From Caulobacteraceae bacterium (GTDB taxonomy: Bacteria > Pseudomonadota > Alphaproteobacteria > Caulobacterales > Caulobacteraceae), in NCBI GenBank assembly GCA_947475735.1, contig CANJLQ010000008.1, positions 62,001 through 126,000 on the forward strand: DNA of 64,000 nt, read 5' to 3'. The translations under genes were made by a program, and so were the position numbers. Each line of letters starts with the position of its first letter. Position 1 is the first letter of the stretch. Under the pieces are notes generated by a model. It saw only the letters and a program-made list of their open reading frames with translations, ran no database searches and had not been told where the DNA came from. Positions 9,132-19,500 of this stretch are shown piece after piece.

Positions 9132-11101
9132 CAGCCCCGCGCGTTCTTGCCTTTGTAGGGCTTGGCACCCGGCTTGGGCTTGCCGGTCCAGGGGCGGTCG
9201 CCTGCGGAGGCACCGGGTTTGGCGACCCAGGGCTTCTTGGCCGACTTAGGCTTGTCGACCCAGGGCTTCTTGCCTTCGGGGGCCGGGGCGTCCTTGGTCC
9301 GCTTGACCCATTTGGGCTTGGCCTCGACGGCCGGAGCGGGCGTGGCGGCGGCTTCGGCCGGGCGCGGGGTCCAGGGCTTCCTCGCAGGCGCGCCTTCGGT
9401 GCGGGGTGGGCGGGCCGGACGGTCGCCGTCATGCCGCGCCGGCTTGTCGAAGCGGCGAGCCGGGCGCTCGGTGGGCCCCGGGGCCACGGCGTCGGAGACC
9501 GTCACTCCGTCCTCGGTCGAGGCGGCGACGGCGGCGCGGAACCTGGCCTCGGCCGCCTTGGTGATCTCGAACTTGGTCTCGCGCTCGAAGATCTTGATGG
9601 AACCGACGTCGGGCTTGGTGACGTGGCCCAGGCGGCAGATGGTGGGCAGAAGCCACTTGGGATCGGCGTTCTTGTCGCGGCCGACGTTGATGCGGAACCA
9701 GACCATGTCGCCACCCCGGGCGAAGTCGGTCAGGGGGCCTTCCTTCTGGCCGCGATCGTTCACGCCGGTGGCCTGGGCGCGCTTCATGCGGTCGTCGTCG
9801 TAGACGTCTTCAGGGGCCGGCAGCTTCTGGCGATAGAGACGGATCAGGGCGGCGGCGATCTGTTCGGGGCTGGAGCGTTCCAGCAGCAGCTTGCCCATGG
9901 CCAGGGCGTCCTCGTCCTCGACCGGAGCGGTCAGGACGGGGTCGGCCAGCATCCGCTCGCGGTCCTTTTCGAGGATCATCTCGGCCGACGGCGGGCCCAT
10001 CCACTCGGCCTTGATGGCGGCCGACTGCAGCATCAGCTCGACCTTCCTGCGGCGCGTGTAGCTGACCATCAGGACCGAGACGCCCTTCTTGCCCGCCCGG
10101 CCGGTGCGGCCCGAGCGGTGCAGCAGGCCGGCCTTGTTGACCGGGATCTCGGCGTGGATGACCAGGCCGAGGTCGGGCAGATCCAGACCGCGCGCGGCGA
10201 CGTCGGTGGCCACGCAGACGCGGGCGTGGCCGTCCCGCAGCGCCTGCAGCGCTTCGGACCGCTGGCTCTGGGTCAGTTCGCCCGACAGGCCGACGACCGA
10301 GAAGCCGCGTTCGCGCAGCGAGCTGGTCAGGTGCTTCACCCGCTCGCGCGTGTTGGCGAACACCAGGGCACCGGGGGCCTCGAAGTATCGCAGGACATTG
10401 ACGACGCCGAGTTCGACCTCGTTCGGCGCGACGCGCACGCAGCGGTATTCGATGTCGCCGTGAGGGGCGTTCTTCTGTGTGGTGTCGATCCGCAGGGCAT
10501 CGCGCTGATAGGTGCGGGCCAGGTCGACGATGTCGCGCGCCAGGGTGGCCGAGAACAGCAGGGTGCGGCGCTGGGCCGGGGCCGCGTCCAGCAGGAAGGT
10601 CAGGTCTTCGGAGAAGCCCATGTCGAGCATTTCGTCGGCTTCATCCAGCACGACGGCCTTGAGCTGCGACAGGTCCAGCGCGCCGCGCTCCAGATGGTCC
10701 TTCAGACGGCCGGGCGTGCCGACGACGATGGCGGCGCCGCGCTCCAGCACGCGGCGCTCGGCGCGCGGGTCCATGCCGCCGACGCAGGTGGCGATGCGGG
10801 CTCCGGCCTTGCCGTACAGCCACTCCAGCTCCTTGGAGACCTGAAGCGCCAGTTCGCGGGTGGGGGCGATGACCAGGGCGGCGGGAGCGCCGTTGTCCGG
10901 GACGCGGTCGGCGTCGCCCAGCAGGGTCGTCGCGAGCGCCAGGCCGAAGGCGACGGTCTTGCCCGACCCGGTCTGGGCCGAAACCAGCAGGTCGCGGCCT
11001 TCCTCGGCCTCCAGCACGGCGGACTGAACGGGCGTCGGCTCGTCATAGCCGCGTTCGGAAAGAGCGCGGTCGAGCGCGGGATGGCTGGCGGGAAAGGGCA
11101 T
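9131..11101 (-). CDS. DEAD/DEAH-box ATP-dependent RNA helicase with basic Pro/Lys-rich tail
   Basis: About 656 residues from the ATG at 11101 (an alternative GTG at 11128 adds nine). The complete motif set is visible: Q motif GYDEPTPVQ, I AQTGSGKT, Ia PTRELALQ, GG, Ib TPGR, II DEAD, III SAT, V ATDVAARGLDLP, VI HRSGRTGRAG. After the two RecA-like domains (~370 residues) come a helical region, a DbpA-like RNA-binding segment (FRINVGRDKNADPKWLLPTI, VGSIKIFERETKFEI), and a ~130-residue tail rich in K, P, A and W with repeated K-P-W motifs. DbpA/CsdA relatives remodel rRNA or cold-stabilised RNA. The tail is probably a disordered RNA-binding extension. Confidence 0.92.
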   Translation of the reverse strand: MPFPASHPALDRALSERGYDEPTPVQSAVLEAEEGRDLLVSAQTGSGKTVAFGLALATTLLGDADRVPDNGAPAALVIAPTRELALQVSKELEWLYGKAGARIATCVGGMDPRAERRVLERGAAIVVGTPGRLKDHLERGALDLSQLKAVVLDEADEMLDMGFSEDLTFLLDAAPAQRRTLLFSATLARDIVDLARTYQRDALRIDTTQKNAPHGDIEYRCVRVAPNEVELGVVNVLRYFEAPGALVFANTRERVKHLTSSLRERGFSVVGLSGELTQSQRSEALQALRDGHARVCVATDVAARGLDLPDLGLVIHAEIPVNKAGLLHRSGRTGRAGKKGVSVLMVSYTRRRKVELMLQSAAIKAEWMGPPSAEMILEKDRERMLADPVLTAPVEDEDALAMGKLLLERSSPEQIAAALIRLYRQKLPAPEDVYDDDRMKRAQATGVNDRGQKEGPLTDFARGGDMVWFRINVGRDKNADPKWLLPTICRLGHVTKPDVGSIKIFERETKFEITKAAEARFRAAVAASTEDGVTVSDAVAPGPTERPARRFDKPARHDGDRPARPPRTEGAPARKPWTPRPAEAAATPAPAVEAKPKWVKRTKDAPAPEGKKPWVDKPKSAKKPWVAKPGASAGDRPWTGKPKPGAKPYKGKNARG

Positions 11102-11212
11102 GGAGGTCTCGTAGGGCGCCGGGGGCACAAACGCGAGCGGGCGCGGGTATTCAGGGGGCGGGGCCTATAGGCCGCGATCAAGGCCGAATGGTGTTGTTCT
11201 GCGAGTCGCAGC

Positions 11213-12436
11213 TCAGGACGGCGTATCGGCCGCGACGGCTTTCATCGACACGGTCGGGTCGGCGAGCTTTTCCGGATCGATCGGGGTTCGGCGCTGGATC
11301 AGCTGTTTGCCGGCCATGAACTCGGGTGGGGCGTTGACGGCCTCGACGCAGACGATGCGGTCGCCGCTGAGGTGGAAGACGGCGAAGGCGCCGGTTTCGG
11401 GGTCGCCCCGCACCAGGGTCCGGTCGGCCTCGATCGGCAGGCCGGCGATCTGCAGCTTGATCTCGTACTGGTCGGACCAGAACCACGGGACTTCCGACGC
11501 GGCCTGGGGTCGGCCGACGATGGCGTGGGCGGCCTGGCGGGCCTGTTCCAGGGCGTTGGGCACGCTCTCCAGCCGCAAGGTACAGCCGTGGACGGGGACG
11601 GGGCGGACGGTGACGTCGCCGATGGCGTAGATCGCGGGATCCGAGGTGCGCGCGGTCTCGTCGACCACGATGCCGCCCGAGCCCGCGAGGTCGCAGTCCA
11701 GGCCGGCGGCGCGCGCGAGGTCGTCGTTGGCCAGGGCTCCGACCCCGACCAGGACGACGTCGGCCGCGATCAGCTCGCCGTCCGACATCCGGACGCCGGC
11801 GTCCTCGAAGGCGGTCACCTCCGCGCCGAGGCGGACATCGACGCCCGCCGCGCGGTGCCGCCGGGTGAAGAAGGCCGACAAGGGTTCGGAGGCGACGCGG
11901 GCGAGGACGCGATCCATCCGCTCCAGCACGACCACCTCGGCCCCCAGCGACCGGGCCGAGGCGGCGGCCTCCAGCCCGACATAGCCGCCCCCGACGACGA
12001 CGAGCCGGCGGCCGGGGCGGAGCTGATCCTTCAGGCGTTCGGCGTCGGAGAGGGTCCGCAGTTCGATCAGGTCGGGGCGGTCCGCGCCGGGGATGGGCAG
12101 GCGGCGGGCCTTTGAGCCGGTGGCGAGGATGAGGGCGTCGTAGGCCTCCGTGCTTCCATCGGACAGGGTGACCGTCCGCTCCGACGGTGCGATCGCCGTG
12201 ACACGCACGTCCGTGCGCAGGTCGACGGCGTGTTCCGGGTAGTAGTCGGCCGGGCGAAGGAGCAGGGATTCGAGGTCGGTCTCGCCCTTCAGCCAGGCCT
12301 TGGACAGGGGCGGGCGCTGGTAGGGGGGGACGGGCTCCTCGCCGAGCAGCAGGATGTCGCCTTCGAAGCCCGAGGCGCGTAGCAGGGCGGCGGCCGATCC
12401 GCCCGCGTGTCCCGCTCCGACGATCACGACGCGCAT
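11213..12436 (-). CDS. FAD-dependent pyridine nucleotide-disulphide family oxidoreductase (ferredoxin/rubredoxin reductase type)
   Basis: A 407-residue flavoprotein of the ferredoxin-reductase class (BphA4/PuxB-like). An N-terminal FAD Rossmann motif (VIVGAGHAGGSAAALLR) is followed by the PYQRPPLSK motif, an NAD(P)H motif (VVVGGGYVGLEAAASAR), and the second FAD motif (PAIYAIGDVTVR). The C-terminal reductase domain (VPWFWSDQY-x-x-K-L-Q-I-A-G) is characteristic. It lacks the redox-active CxxC of disulphide reductases. Such proteins pass electrons from NAD(P)H to a [2Fe-2S] ferredoxin feeding P450s or Rieske oxygenases; neither partner is nearby. Ten bases downstream of maiA, it may end the FAH-maiA transcript. 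Confidence 0.88.
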   Translation of the reverse strand: MRVVIVGAGHAGGSAAALLRASGFEGDILLLGEEPVPPYQRPPLSKAWLKGETDLESLLLRPADYYPEHAVDLRTDVRVTAIAPSERTVTLSDGSTEAYDALILATGSKARRLPIPGADRPDLIELRTLSDAERLKDQLRPGRRLVVVGGGYVGLEAAASARSLGAEVVVLERMDRVLARVASEPLSAFFTRRHRAAGVDVRLGAEVTAFEDAGVRMSDGELIAADVVLVGVGALANDDLARAAGLDCDLAGSGGIVVDETARTSDPAIYAIGDVTVRPVPVHGCTLRLESVPNALEQARQAAHAIVGRPQAASEVPWFWSDQYEIKLQIAGLPIEADRTLVRGDPETGAFAVFHLSGDRIVCVEAVNAPPEFMAGKQLIQRRTPIDPEKLADPTVSMKAVAADTPS

Positions 12437-12446
12437 CGTCGGCCCC

Positions 12447-13076
12447 CTATTCCGCGTCCGGCTGAAGCTCGGGTCGGGTGTCGGCGAAGGCGGGCAGGGC
12501 CAGGCAGGCCGCCTCGATCGCGTTCAGCCGGGGCCAGCGCAGATCGACGCCGAAGCGACGGGCGTTGGCCATCTGGGGGACCAGCAGGACATCGGCCAGC
12601 GTCGGCCGGTCACCGAAGGCGAAGGGGCCGGCCGTGTCGGCGACCAGCGCCTCCAGCGCGTCGAAGCCGCCGGCGATGACGTCGTGAGCCCAGGTCTGGG
12701 TCTGATCCGGCGTGTGACCGAGCGCCTGAAGACGCTTGAGAACGCTCAGATTCTGGACCGGATGGATGTCGCAGGCGACGGCCTGGGCGAAGGCGCGGAC
12801 CTTGGCGCGCCGGATCAGGTCGGTGGGAAGCAGGGGCGGGTCCGGATGGCGCTCGTCCAGGTACTCGCAGATGGCCAGCGACTGGGTCAGGGCCGTTCCA
12901 TCATCGAGGATCAGGCTGGGCAGGAGGCCCTGGGGGTTGATCGCGAGATACTCGGCGGAGCGTTGCTCGCCGTGTCTGAGATGCTGGAACCGCTGTTCTG
13001 TCTTGAGACCCTTCAGGGCCAGGACGATGCGGACCCGCCAGGCGGCCGAGGAGCGGAAATAGCCGTGCAGGATCAT
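12447..13076 (-). CDS. maiA: Maleylacetoacetate isomerase (zeta-class GST)
   Basis: A 209-residue zeta-class glutathione transferase. The N-terminal motif YFRSSAAWRVRIVLALKG corresponds to the S-S-C-x-W-R-V-R-I signature, with Ala in place of Cys. The thioredoxin-fold half ends near LTQSLAICEYLDERHP, and the C-terminal helical half contains CDIHPVQNLSVLKRL, the typical MAAI segment. The enzyme isomerises maleylacetoacetate (or maleylpyruvate) to the fumaryl form using glutathione. The gene is preceded by a FAH-family hydrolase five bases upstream, the expected next step. No homogentisate or gentisate dioxygenase lies in the window, so the feeding pathway is open. Confidence 0.88.
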   Translation of the reverse strand: MILHGYFRSSAAWRVRIVLALKGLKTEQRFQHLRHGEQRSAEYLAINPQGLLPSLILDDGTALTQSLAICEYLDERHPDPPLLPTDLIRRAKVRAFAQAVACDIHPVQNLSVLKRLQALGHTPDQTQTWAHDVIAGGFDALEALVADTAGPFAFGDRPTLADVLLVPQMANARRFGVDLRWPRLNAIEAACLALPAFADTRPELQPDAE

Positions 13077-13081
13077 GGGAA

Positions 13082-13846
13082 TCAGGCCGCCGGTGCGCCA
13101 ATGACGACGGTCAGGTCACCGAGGCCCTCGATCGTGGCGACCACGGTGTCGCCCTGGACCACGGGGCCGACGCCGGCCGGGGTGCCGGTGAAGATCAGGT
13201 CCCCGGGCTCCAGCCGGTAGAAGGTCGAGATGTGGGCGATGACCTCGGGCACCGACCAGATCATGTCGGACAGGTCGCCGGCCTGGCGGGGCTGGCCGTT
13301 GACGGACAGGGCGATGGCGCCCGCGCCGGGATCGAAGCCGGCGGCGGGATGAATGGGGCCGAGCGGCTTGGACTGTTCGACGTTCTTGGCGACGTCCCAC
13401 GGGCGACCGCCGTCCTTGGCGACCTGCTGGAGGTCTCGCCGGGTCATGTCCAGACCGATCGCATAGCCCCAGACGAGGTCCAGGGCCTGGTCCACCCGCA
13501 GGTCGCGGCCCGAGCGACCGATGGCGACGACCAGTTCGACTTCGTGGTGATAGTCCGCCGTCGACTGCGGATAGGCAATGACCCCGCCCGGCACGACCGT
13601 CTCGGCCCAGGCGGTGAAGAAGAAGGGCGGCTCGCGGTCGGGGTTCTGTCCCATTTCCCGGGCGTGGGCGGCATAGTTGCGGCCGATGCAGAACAGCCGT
13701 CGCACCGGGAACCGCGCGCCCGTGGTCGTGGGCGCGAGGACGGGCGGGGTCTGCGGGAAGGTCAGGGTCACGCTGTGTCGGTCCGGGAAAAGGTCAAGGC
13801 AGGCCGGGTCGGAATAGCGGAACCCGACGAGAGTGTCTTCAGCCAA
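13082..13846 (-). CDS. Fumarylacetoacetate hydrolase family protein
   Basis: A 254-residue member of the short FAH family (COG0179). Features include RLFCIGRNYAAHAREMG, the acidic metal-binding motif H-H-E-V-E-L (residue ~102), the D-M-T-R-R-D-L-Q segment, K-x-L-G-P, and the C-terminal GDLIFTGTPAGVGP. The family cleaves C-C bonds of 1,3-diketo acids such as fumarylpyruvate or fumarylacetoacetate with a divalent metal. Directly followed by maiA (5-base gap), it probably hydrolyses the isomerase product. The short form is more often a fumarylpyruvate hydrolase (gentisate route) than the ~420-residue FAH of tyrosine degradation; this is inference from size. Confidence 0.85.
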   Translation of the reverse strand: MAEDTLVGFRYSDPACLDLFPDRHSVTLTFPQTPPVLAPTTTGARFPVRRLFCIGRNYAAHAREMGQNPDREPPFFFTAWAETVVPGGVIAYPQSTADYHHEVELVVAIGRSGRDLRVDQALDLVWGYAIGLDMTRRDLQQVAKDGGRPWDVAKNVEQSKPLGPIHPAAGFDPGAGAIALSVNGQPRQAGDLSDMIWSVPEVIAHISTFYRLEPGDLIFTGTPAGVGPVVQGDTVVATIEGLGDLTVVIGAPAA

Positions 13847-13882
13847 GCCCGAGGGGGCGGGGCGTCATTTCGCCTGGGCCGG

Positions 13883-14359
13883 TCAGCCGACCCGTCGCTC
13901 GTCGCACAGGGTGCGCTTGTACAGGCGGCCGTCGCGAAACCATTGCCAGGTGCGGGCGCGGTGGTCGCCGCCGTCGCCGAGGACGATCATCTCGAAGAAG
14001 CGCGCGCCCGGCTCGTCGTAGCGCGCGAGGTTCAGCAGAACGATGCCGTCTCCGGCCTCCCACGCGGTGCCGTGGAACGTCTCGGTGTCCCAGTGCAGCC
14101 GGTCGCCGACCAGGGTGCCGGGCAGATCGACCTGATAAATGCGGCCGTCCGGCCAGGTGAAGGTGTTGGACTGGATGTAGGCGTGGGGGCCCTCGTCCGG
14201 GAAGGTGCAGACGACCCGCGTCGCGTGCTGGTCGATCGGCCGGCCGTCGGCATCGAGATGACGGTAGGTTCCCTCCCACACGCCTTCGTGCAGCAGGATG
14301 GAGGGCATGACGGCCGACAGGGCCGCGCGGTTGCCGATGGGGGTCGCGGACGAGGTCAT
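13883..14359 (-). CDS. Conserved hypothetical protein, possibly lipocalin-like (DUF3598-like)
   Basis: A 158-residue soluble protein with no signal peptide. The pattern (L-L-H-E-G-V-W-E-G-T-Y, then strands rich in T, W and G such as NTFTWPDGRIYQVDLPGTL and FFEMIVLGDG) suggests a small beta-barrel of the lipocalin/DUF3598 type that binds a small hydrophobic ligand. No catalytic motif can be assigned. It lies 36 bases upstream of the FAH-family gene on the same strand and may share its transcript. I recognise the general shape but am unsure of the family. Confidence 0.6.
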   Translation of the reverse strand: MTSSATPIGNRAALSAVMPSILLHEGVWEGTYRHLDADGRPIDQHATRVVCTFPDEGPHAYIQSNTFTWPDGRIYQVDLPGTLVGDRLHWDTETFHGTAWEAGDGIVLLNLARYDEPGARFFEMIVLGDGGDHRARTWQWFRDGRLYKRTLCDERRVG

Positions 14360-14435
14360 GGTCGGCTTTCACGTCAGCGTCAGCGCGCGGCCGACATCGC
14401 GATCACCTTGGCCGATTTCGCCGCCGTGCGGGAGC

Positions 14436-15635
14436 CTATCGCGCTTCGACCGGGCAGGCGGCGACCTGTGTCGATGCCAGCCGCATCCACGCGATCCAGA
14501 CGCCGACGGGTCGATCCGTCGCCTGCACCAGGTCGCGCGACGGCCCGCAGAAGCTTGCGTCCATCAGGCTGGCGATCGCGAGGGTGTTTACGGCCCCGGC
14601 CCGGTCCCATAGCCCTTCGTAGCCGGGCTGGCCGACGCGGGCGCGGTCGGCGTCGAACTTGATGCGGGAGTTGACGAACTCCTCGTGGGTCCGCCGGCCG
14701 TCGGCATAGGGCAGCAGCCAGGTCACGGCGTCGCGCGGGCCGGCGCCGGAGGGATTGCGCCATCCGAACCAGTCCTCGCCATGGACGTCGGCGGCCAGGG
14801 CGGCGGTCATCAGGGGATCGAGGTTGTAGGTGACGTAGTGGATCGCGTCGCGCTCGTGGAAATCGTGGACCGAACCGTCCGCGAGGATGTTGCCGCTGAC
14901 GTGCCGGCGATAGGCCGCACGGGCCCGGTCGATCAGCACGGGGTCGCCGACGCGGTAGGCGGCGAGCGTCGCCAGCTTGATGCGGTGGCTCTGCCAGTTG
15001 GTTTCGGCGTTGATCGGGGTGCCGTCCATGGCGTCCAGGTAGCCGACCGACAGCGCCCGCCAGAAGGTGTCGAGGCGGGCCTTGCTCTCCGGCCTCAGGG
15101 CGTCGTCGATCAGGTCGGTGGCCATGATCAGTGTGTCGACGCCGGTCTCATCGATCGGGTTGAAGGACCAGCGGTACGTCGTCGCCCAGTCCGTCAGATA
15201 GGTCTCGGCACGGTCAGCGTAGCGGGCGTCGCCCGTCAGCCGGTAGGCGAGGGCGAGCGAGAGAGTGATGGGGAAGTCCTCGCGCGCGCGGCTGGTGATC
15301 TCGCGGATGCCTCGGCCGGGCAGGGTGCCTTCCGAGTGCATGACCGGGATGGCTCCGGGCGGACGGGTCAAACCGATCGTGGCACGCTCCATCACGGCGG
15401 CGGCTGATGGACTGTCCGAAAAGGCACGCCACGCCTGCCCTGAAGCGGGGTCGAACAGGGCGAAGGCCGCGTCGGCGGGCACCGAGCGACTGGACGACGC
15501 GGCGTCGGCCTGGGCCGAGGCCTGGCCCGGTCCTGTGGTGGCCAGCGCCGCCGACAGGGCCGCCAGCAGCAGGGCCGCACCGAGCCTGTGGGTCCGTCGC
15601 CGGGGCGGGCTGGAGGTCGCCGAGCGCCCTACCAC
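14436..15635 (-). CDS. Secreted alginate-lyase-like protein (PL5-type alpha/alpha toroid)
   Basis: A 399-residue protein starting at GTG 15635, overlapping the upstream GH-like gene by 7 bases. An N-terminal signal sequence (GAALLLAALSAALA...ASAQA) is followed by the alginate-lyase superfamily toroid: PLP-GRGIREITSRAREDFPI, AYRLTGDARYADRAETYL, then N-W-Q-S-H-R (Asn-Trp...His near residue 205), which matches the catalytic NNWxSH/Y region of PL5-like lyases, and DGSVHDFHERDAIHYVTYNL. These enzymes beta-eliminate uronic-acid polymers in the periplasm. Neighbouring GH88/105-like and amino-sugar genes make an amino-sugar/uronate polymer at least as likely as alginate itself. Confidence 0.75.
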   Translation of the reverse strand: MVGRSATSSPPRRRTHRLGAALLLAALSAALATTGPGQASAQADAASSSRSVPADAAFALFDPASGQAWRAFSDSPSAAAVMERATIGLTRPPGAIPVMHSEGTLPGRGIREITSRAREDFPITLSLALAYRLTGDARYADRAETYLTDWATTYRWSFNPIDETGVDTLIMATDLIDDALRPESKARLDTFWRALSVGYLDAMDGTPINAETNWQSHRIKLATLAAYRVGDPVLIDRARAAYRRHVSGNILADGSVHDFHERDAIHYVTYNLDPLMTAALAADVHGEDWFGWRNPSGAGPRDAVTWLLPYADGRRTHEEFVNSRIKFDADRARVGQPGYEGLWDRAGAVNTLAIASLMDASFCGPSRDLVQATDRPVGVWIAWMRLASTQVAACPVEAR

Positions 15636-16522
15636 CGGCGTTCCGCCAGCTGGGCCGAGGCCAGGAGCAGGACACCCAGGCCTTCGTCATCGGATTGCAG
15701 GGCGGCGAGGCCGTCGGGCGAGCGCAGGGCGTCCCAGCCCCGCAGCGCGGCGGTCTCGCCTTCGTTGAAACTGAGCATGCCGGTGTTCAATCCCCAGGTC
15801 AGGCCATGGACGTAAAGGGCGGAGGCTGAGCGGTCGATCGGCGCAGCGGGGTCGCCCAGGGTCTCGCGCCACCAGCCGTCTGGCCCCTGCACCCTGACGA
15901 TCGGACGGGCCATCTCGCGGTACCAGGCGACGTATTCGAGCCGGGCCGGATCTTCGGTCGGCAGGGCGTCGATCATCCGGGTCAGGGCGACGAAGGCCCG
16001 GGCGTTCAGATGGGCGTCGAACCGGCCCTCGACGGGTGTGGCGGTGTCGGCGCGGAACAGCAGGGCCTGCCTGTCGAACAGGGTGTCGGCCATGCGGCGG
16101 AAGGGCGGATCGAGGGCGACGGCCGTCGCGCGGGCGGCGTCGCTGTCGCTGGGACCGGTCCAGAGGGCAGGGCCTCCCAGCAGCGTGTCGGCCCGGCATC
16201 CGTCGGCCGCGCAGATCGCGTCCCCGTCGGGCCGGGCGGGGGCGGGGGTGGCGCCTTGGGCGATGGCGGTGGCGTAGCGTTCATCGCCGCTCGCCCGGCC
16301 CAAGGCGTCGAAGCCCAGCGCCAGGAAGGGGCTGCCCGGCCCGTCGCCGGCCGACAGGCGGCGGTCGGCGAGCGGCTGGACGACGGCGAGGACCTGATCC
16401 TTCCACGGAAGGTCGGCCGACGCCTGGGCGACCGGGGACCCGACCGCGCCGGTCGCTCCGCCCGCCGCGAGGGCCGCGGCGATCGCGAGCGCGATCAAGC
16501 GGCGAGAGGCCCTAGCGTCCAT
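15629..16522 (-). CDS. Secreted GH88/GH105-like (unsaturated glucuronyl hydrolase family) protein
   Basis: About 297 residues from ATG 16522, which overlaps the end of the upstream LamG gene. A signal peptide (LIALAIAAALAAGGATGAVG) precedes an alpha/alpha barrel. The diagnostic part is C-terminal: DGWWRETLGDPAAPIDRSAS followed by ALYVHGLTWGLN, which matches the (G-L/W)-W-R-...-S-x-S-A-L-x-x-Y-A-L-A-W-G-x-N pattern of GH88/GH105. Those enzymes remove unsaturated uronic acids left by polysaccharide lyases, so pairing with a lyase-like gene is logical. It is shorter than usual (~370), and the catalytic Asp could not be placed with confidence. Activity is therefore probable, not certain. Confidence 0.65.
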   Translation of the reverse strand: MDARASRRLIALAIAAALAAGGATGAVGSPVAQASADLPWKDQVLAVVQPLADRRLSAGDGPGSPFLALGFDALGRASGDERYATAIAQGATPAPARPDGDAICAADGCRADTLLGGPALWTGPSDSDAARATAVALDPPFRRMADTLFDRQALLFRADTATPVEGRFDAHLNARAFVALTRMIDALPTEDPARLEYVAWYREMARPIVRVQGPDGWWRETLGDPAAPIDRSASALYVHGLTWGLNTGMLSFNEGETAALRGWDALRSPDGLAALQSDDEGLGVLLLASAQLAERRW

Positions 16523-19500
16523 AGGGGGCCTCGTTGTTCTGGCGGCTGATCTCCTGAGGCTCGCCATCGAGGATCAGGCGAACGCGACTGCCGGCGGGCA
16601 CGGTGGCGGGCAGGGACAGGGTGACCGGCTGCACCTTCGGACGCAGATCGTCGGGCGCGGGCAGGGCAGGGAAGGCCGCCTCGGCCAGCACCACGCCGCG
16701 CGCGCTTTCCAGAACCACGCGGCCAGGCGGGGAGGCGACCGCACCGAGGCTGTGGACCGTGACGGTGAGGCTCTGGCCGTCGGTCGTCAGGTCGGCGGCG
16801 CCGATGCCGACGTCCGGTCGGGTGGACAGGGCGGGGCCGGCCTCTGCGAGGGCGAACTCCAGAACATTGGCCCCCGGCGCGAGGACGACCGGAAGGGCTT
16901 CGCCTGGACCGAAGGACACGGTCCGGGGTTCGCCACCGTCGGGGCGGTCGTCGCCGTCGGCGTCGCGGCCCTGGCGGACGCTCCACTGGCCCGGCCGGAT
17001 CTCGCCGCCGGAGATCGCCGCGCGGACGGGGCGGTTCGACAGGTTCCAGACCACGACGCGGAAGCCGTCCGACGCCGGTTCGCGCACCAGGATGGCGGTG
17101 CGCAGGGCGTCCTCGGGATCGTCGAAGCGCCAGGCGATCCGGTGGCCGGGGACGATCCGGTTCCTGGCATGGGCGACGCCGCCCAGGCGGGCGCGCTGAA
17201 GCTGGACGCTGGGCACGTCGACCCGGTCGGTCCACCAGTGGTCCACGGTCTGCATGCTCATTCGCACGGAGCTGGCGTGGAGTTCGCGGGCATAGAGCCG
17301 CTCCAGCGGTTCGCGATCTCCGGTCTCGGCGGCGGCGAAGGTCAGGGCGTCGGCCGAGGCGTCCGCGGCGGCGGCCTGGCCGATGTACCTCTGATGCAGG
17401 TCGGGCCGGCCGAGATCGCGGCCGATATCGCTGTTGACGTTGGCGTATTCGTTGGCGCCCGCCGGATCTCCCATCGGGGCCAGATAGCGGCTGTCTTCGG
17501 TCCAGCGCCAGGCGGACCACAGCAGCATGGCCGTTGGACCCAGGCCCGAGCCCCGTTGGGCGTCCGTGGTCCAGTTGATGTCAGCGGGCCAGGCGACGGT
17601 GCCATCCGCGCCGGGCCGCCCGTGGGCGACATAGCCGTCTGCCAGCTCCAGCAGCAGGGACCTCAGCCGGGGCGAGCCGTTGTAGTCGACGAGCAGCATG
17701 CCGGGATGCAGCACGAGGTGCGACTGGCCCTTGGACCAATCCCAGGGCGTCTCGCGGGCGAAGATGGAGCCGCCGAAGTTGTTGGAGATGATGTGACGGT
17801 GGCCTGCCGCATTGATCGCCGTGATGTCGGCATAGCGGCGCGCGGTCGCCATCAAACGCTCCACGGCGAGGGGATCGCCCCGGTTCAGCAGGTGGGCCTG
17901 GGCGACGGCGTTGATGCCTTCCTCATAGATGTGCAGTTCGTCGGTCTGGATGCGGTTCAGGCCGTCGTCCCACATGTCGTTGCGATAGCTGGCCTCGACC
18001 AGGGCGTTCAGCGAGGCGGTCAGCTTGTCCGGATCGACGCCCATAAGCGCGGGCCCGACCCACTGGTTGGTCATGTCGGTGTCGTCGGAGATGCCGCCGC
18101 CGAACTCGCCGTCGACCTGACGGTTGTCGATCCACCAGTTCACGAAATGGCGCACCTGCTTCAGCGCCTCGACCTGACGGAAGGCCCAGAGGGGCACGCC
18201 TGTGGGCGGGGTGGGCTGGACGAACTCGGGCAGGGGCTGGGAGGCGTTCCACTCGCTCCAGTAGGCGCGTCCCTCGACGTTGTCGGGATCGACGCGCAGC
18301 AGGTCGGTCAGATCGCGGTAGAAGCGGTCGAACAGAGCGAGGTCGCGGGTGATCTGGCGCTCCTCGACCAGGAAGCCGTAGCTGTCCTGAACCTGGATCA
18401 GTCGGTCGGCGACATGCTCGGGGCGGGCCGCGTCGCGGGTCTTGAAGATCAGGCGCACGCCCATGCCGTCCAGGCTCTGGGCCCCGAAGTCGGGGGCGGC
18501 GGAGGTGACGGTGAGATACAGGCTGTGGTCGTCGTCCAGGACGCGGTCGCGGGTGTCGAGGAAGACCGTCCTGGCCTCGCCGGGCCGGACCGAGACGTTG
18601 ACGTCCAGCATGTCGCGGAGCGGCCAGGTCGGGTCCTTGACCCGCAGGTTCAGCGAGATCAGGCCGTTGGCGTCCGGCGTCGCCGACAGGGCGGGGATGT
18701 CGAGGACAATGCCGTCCAGCCCGCCGGCCTGCTGATAGCTGAGAGTCGGGACGTTGCGGATCAGCGGTCCGCCCGGACGTCCGCGCCGGAAGTCGATCGG
18801 CACCATGACGTGGGCGATCGGGCGCTGGGCGGTCAGGGGGGTGACGCGCGGGGCGCTCGGCGCGCTGGTGGGCAGGGCAACCAAGGTGTCGCGCTCTTCC
18901 GGCGGATAGCGGCCGGTGATGAAGGCCGTCACGTCGTCGGTCGCCACATAGCTCGGCTCGACGCCGGCGCGGACCACGTAGCGGTAGTCGCCCAGGCTAT
19001 CGGGCAGGTCGCCGGGGGTGACGTTGTAGACGCCGATCTCCTGGATGGGGGTCTCGGCCTCGGTGTTGGTGAAGCGCACGGCACCGCCCTGATGCGCGGG
19101 CAGACGCGTCGAGGTGCGCTCTGCGCCGGGTACGCGCTGGAACAGGGGCTGGGGTGTTGTCGCGTCGATGACGCGGCTGGCGTCGATGCGGGCGTCGACG
19201 GCGGCGACCTGGCCGTGTGCCGCGCCCTGGATCTCGATCTGGTTCCACGGTTCGTCCGGCAGGAACCAGGTCGCCGAGCGGCCGCCCATCGAATAGACGT
19301 TCCAGTCCGGCAGGATGAAATAGTCCGTGCGCCCTGGCAGGCGCGAGCGGTTGTAGACGCCCGGCCAGGTGGTCTCGCGGATGCCGTCGTTGCCCTTCCA
19401 GTGGCGCTGGGCGATGTCGCGCTGGTCGGTGAACTCGACGCGGCGGATGCGGGTCAGGGCGTCGGCCAGATAGGGAGCGGACCCCTGGTCGAAGCCGAAG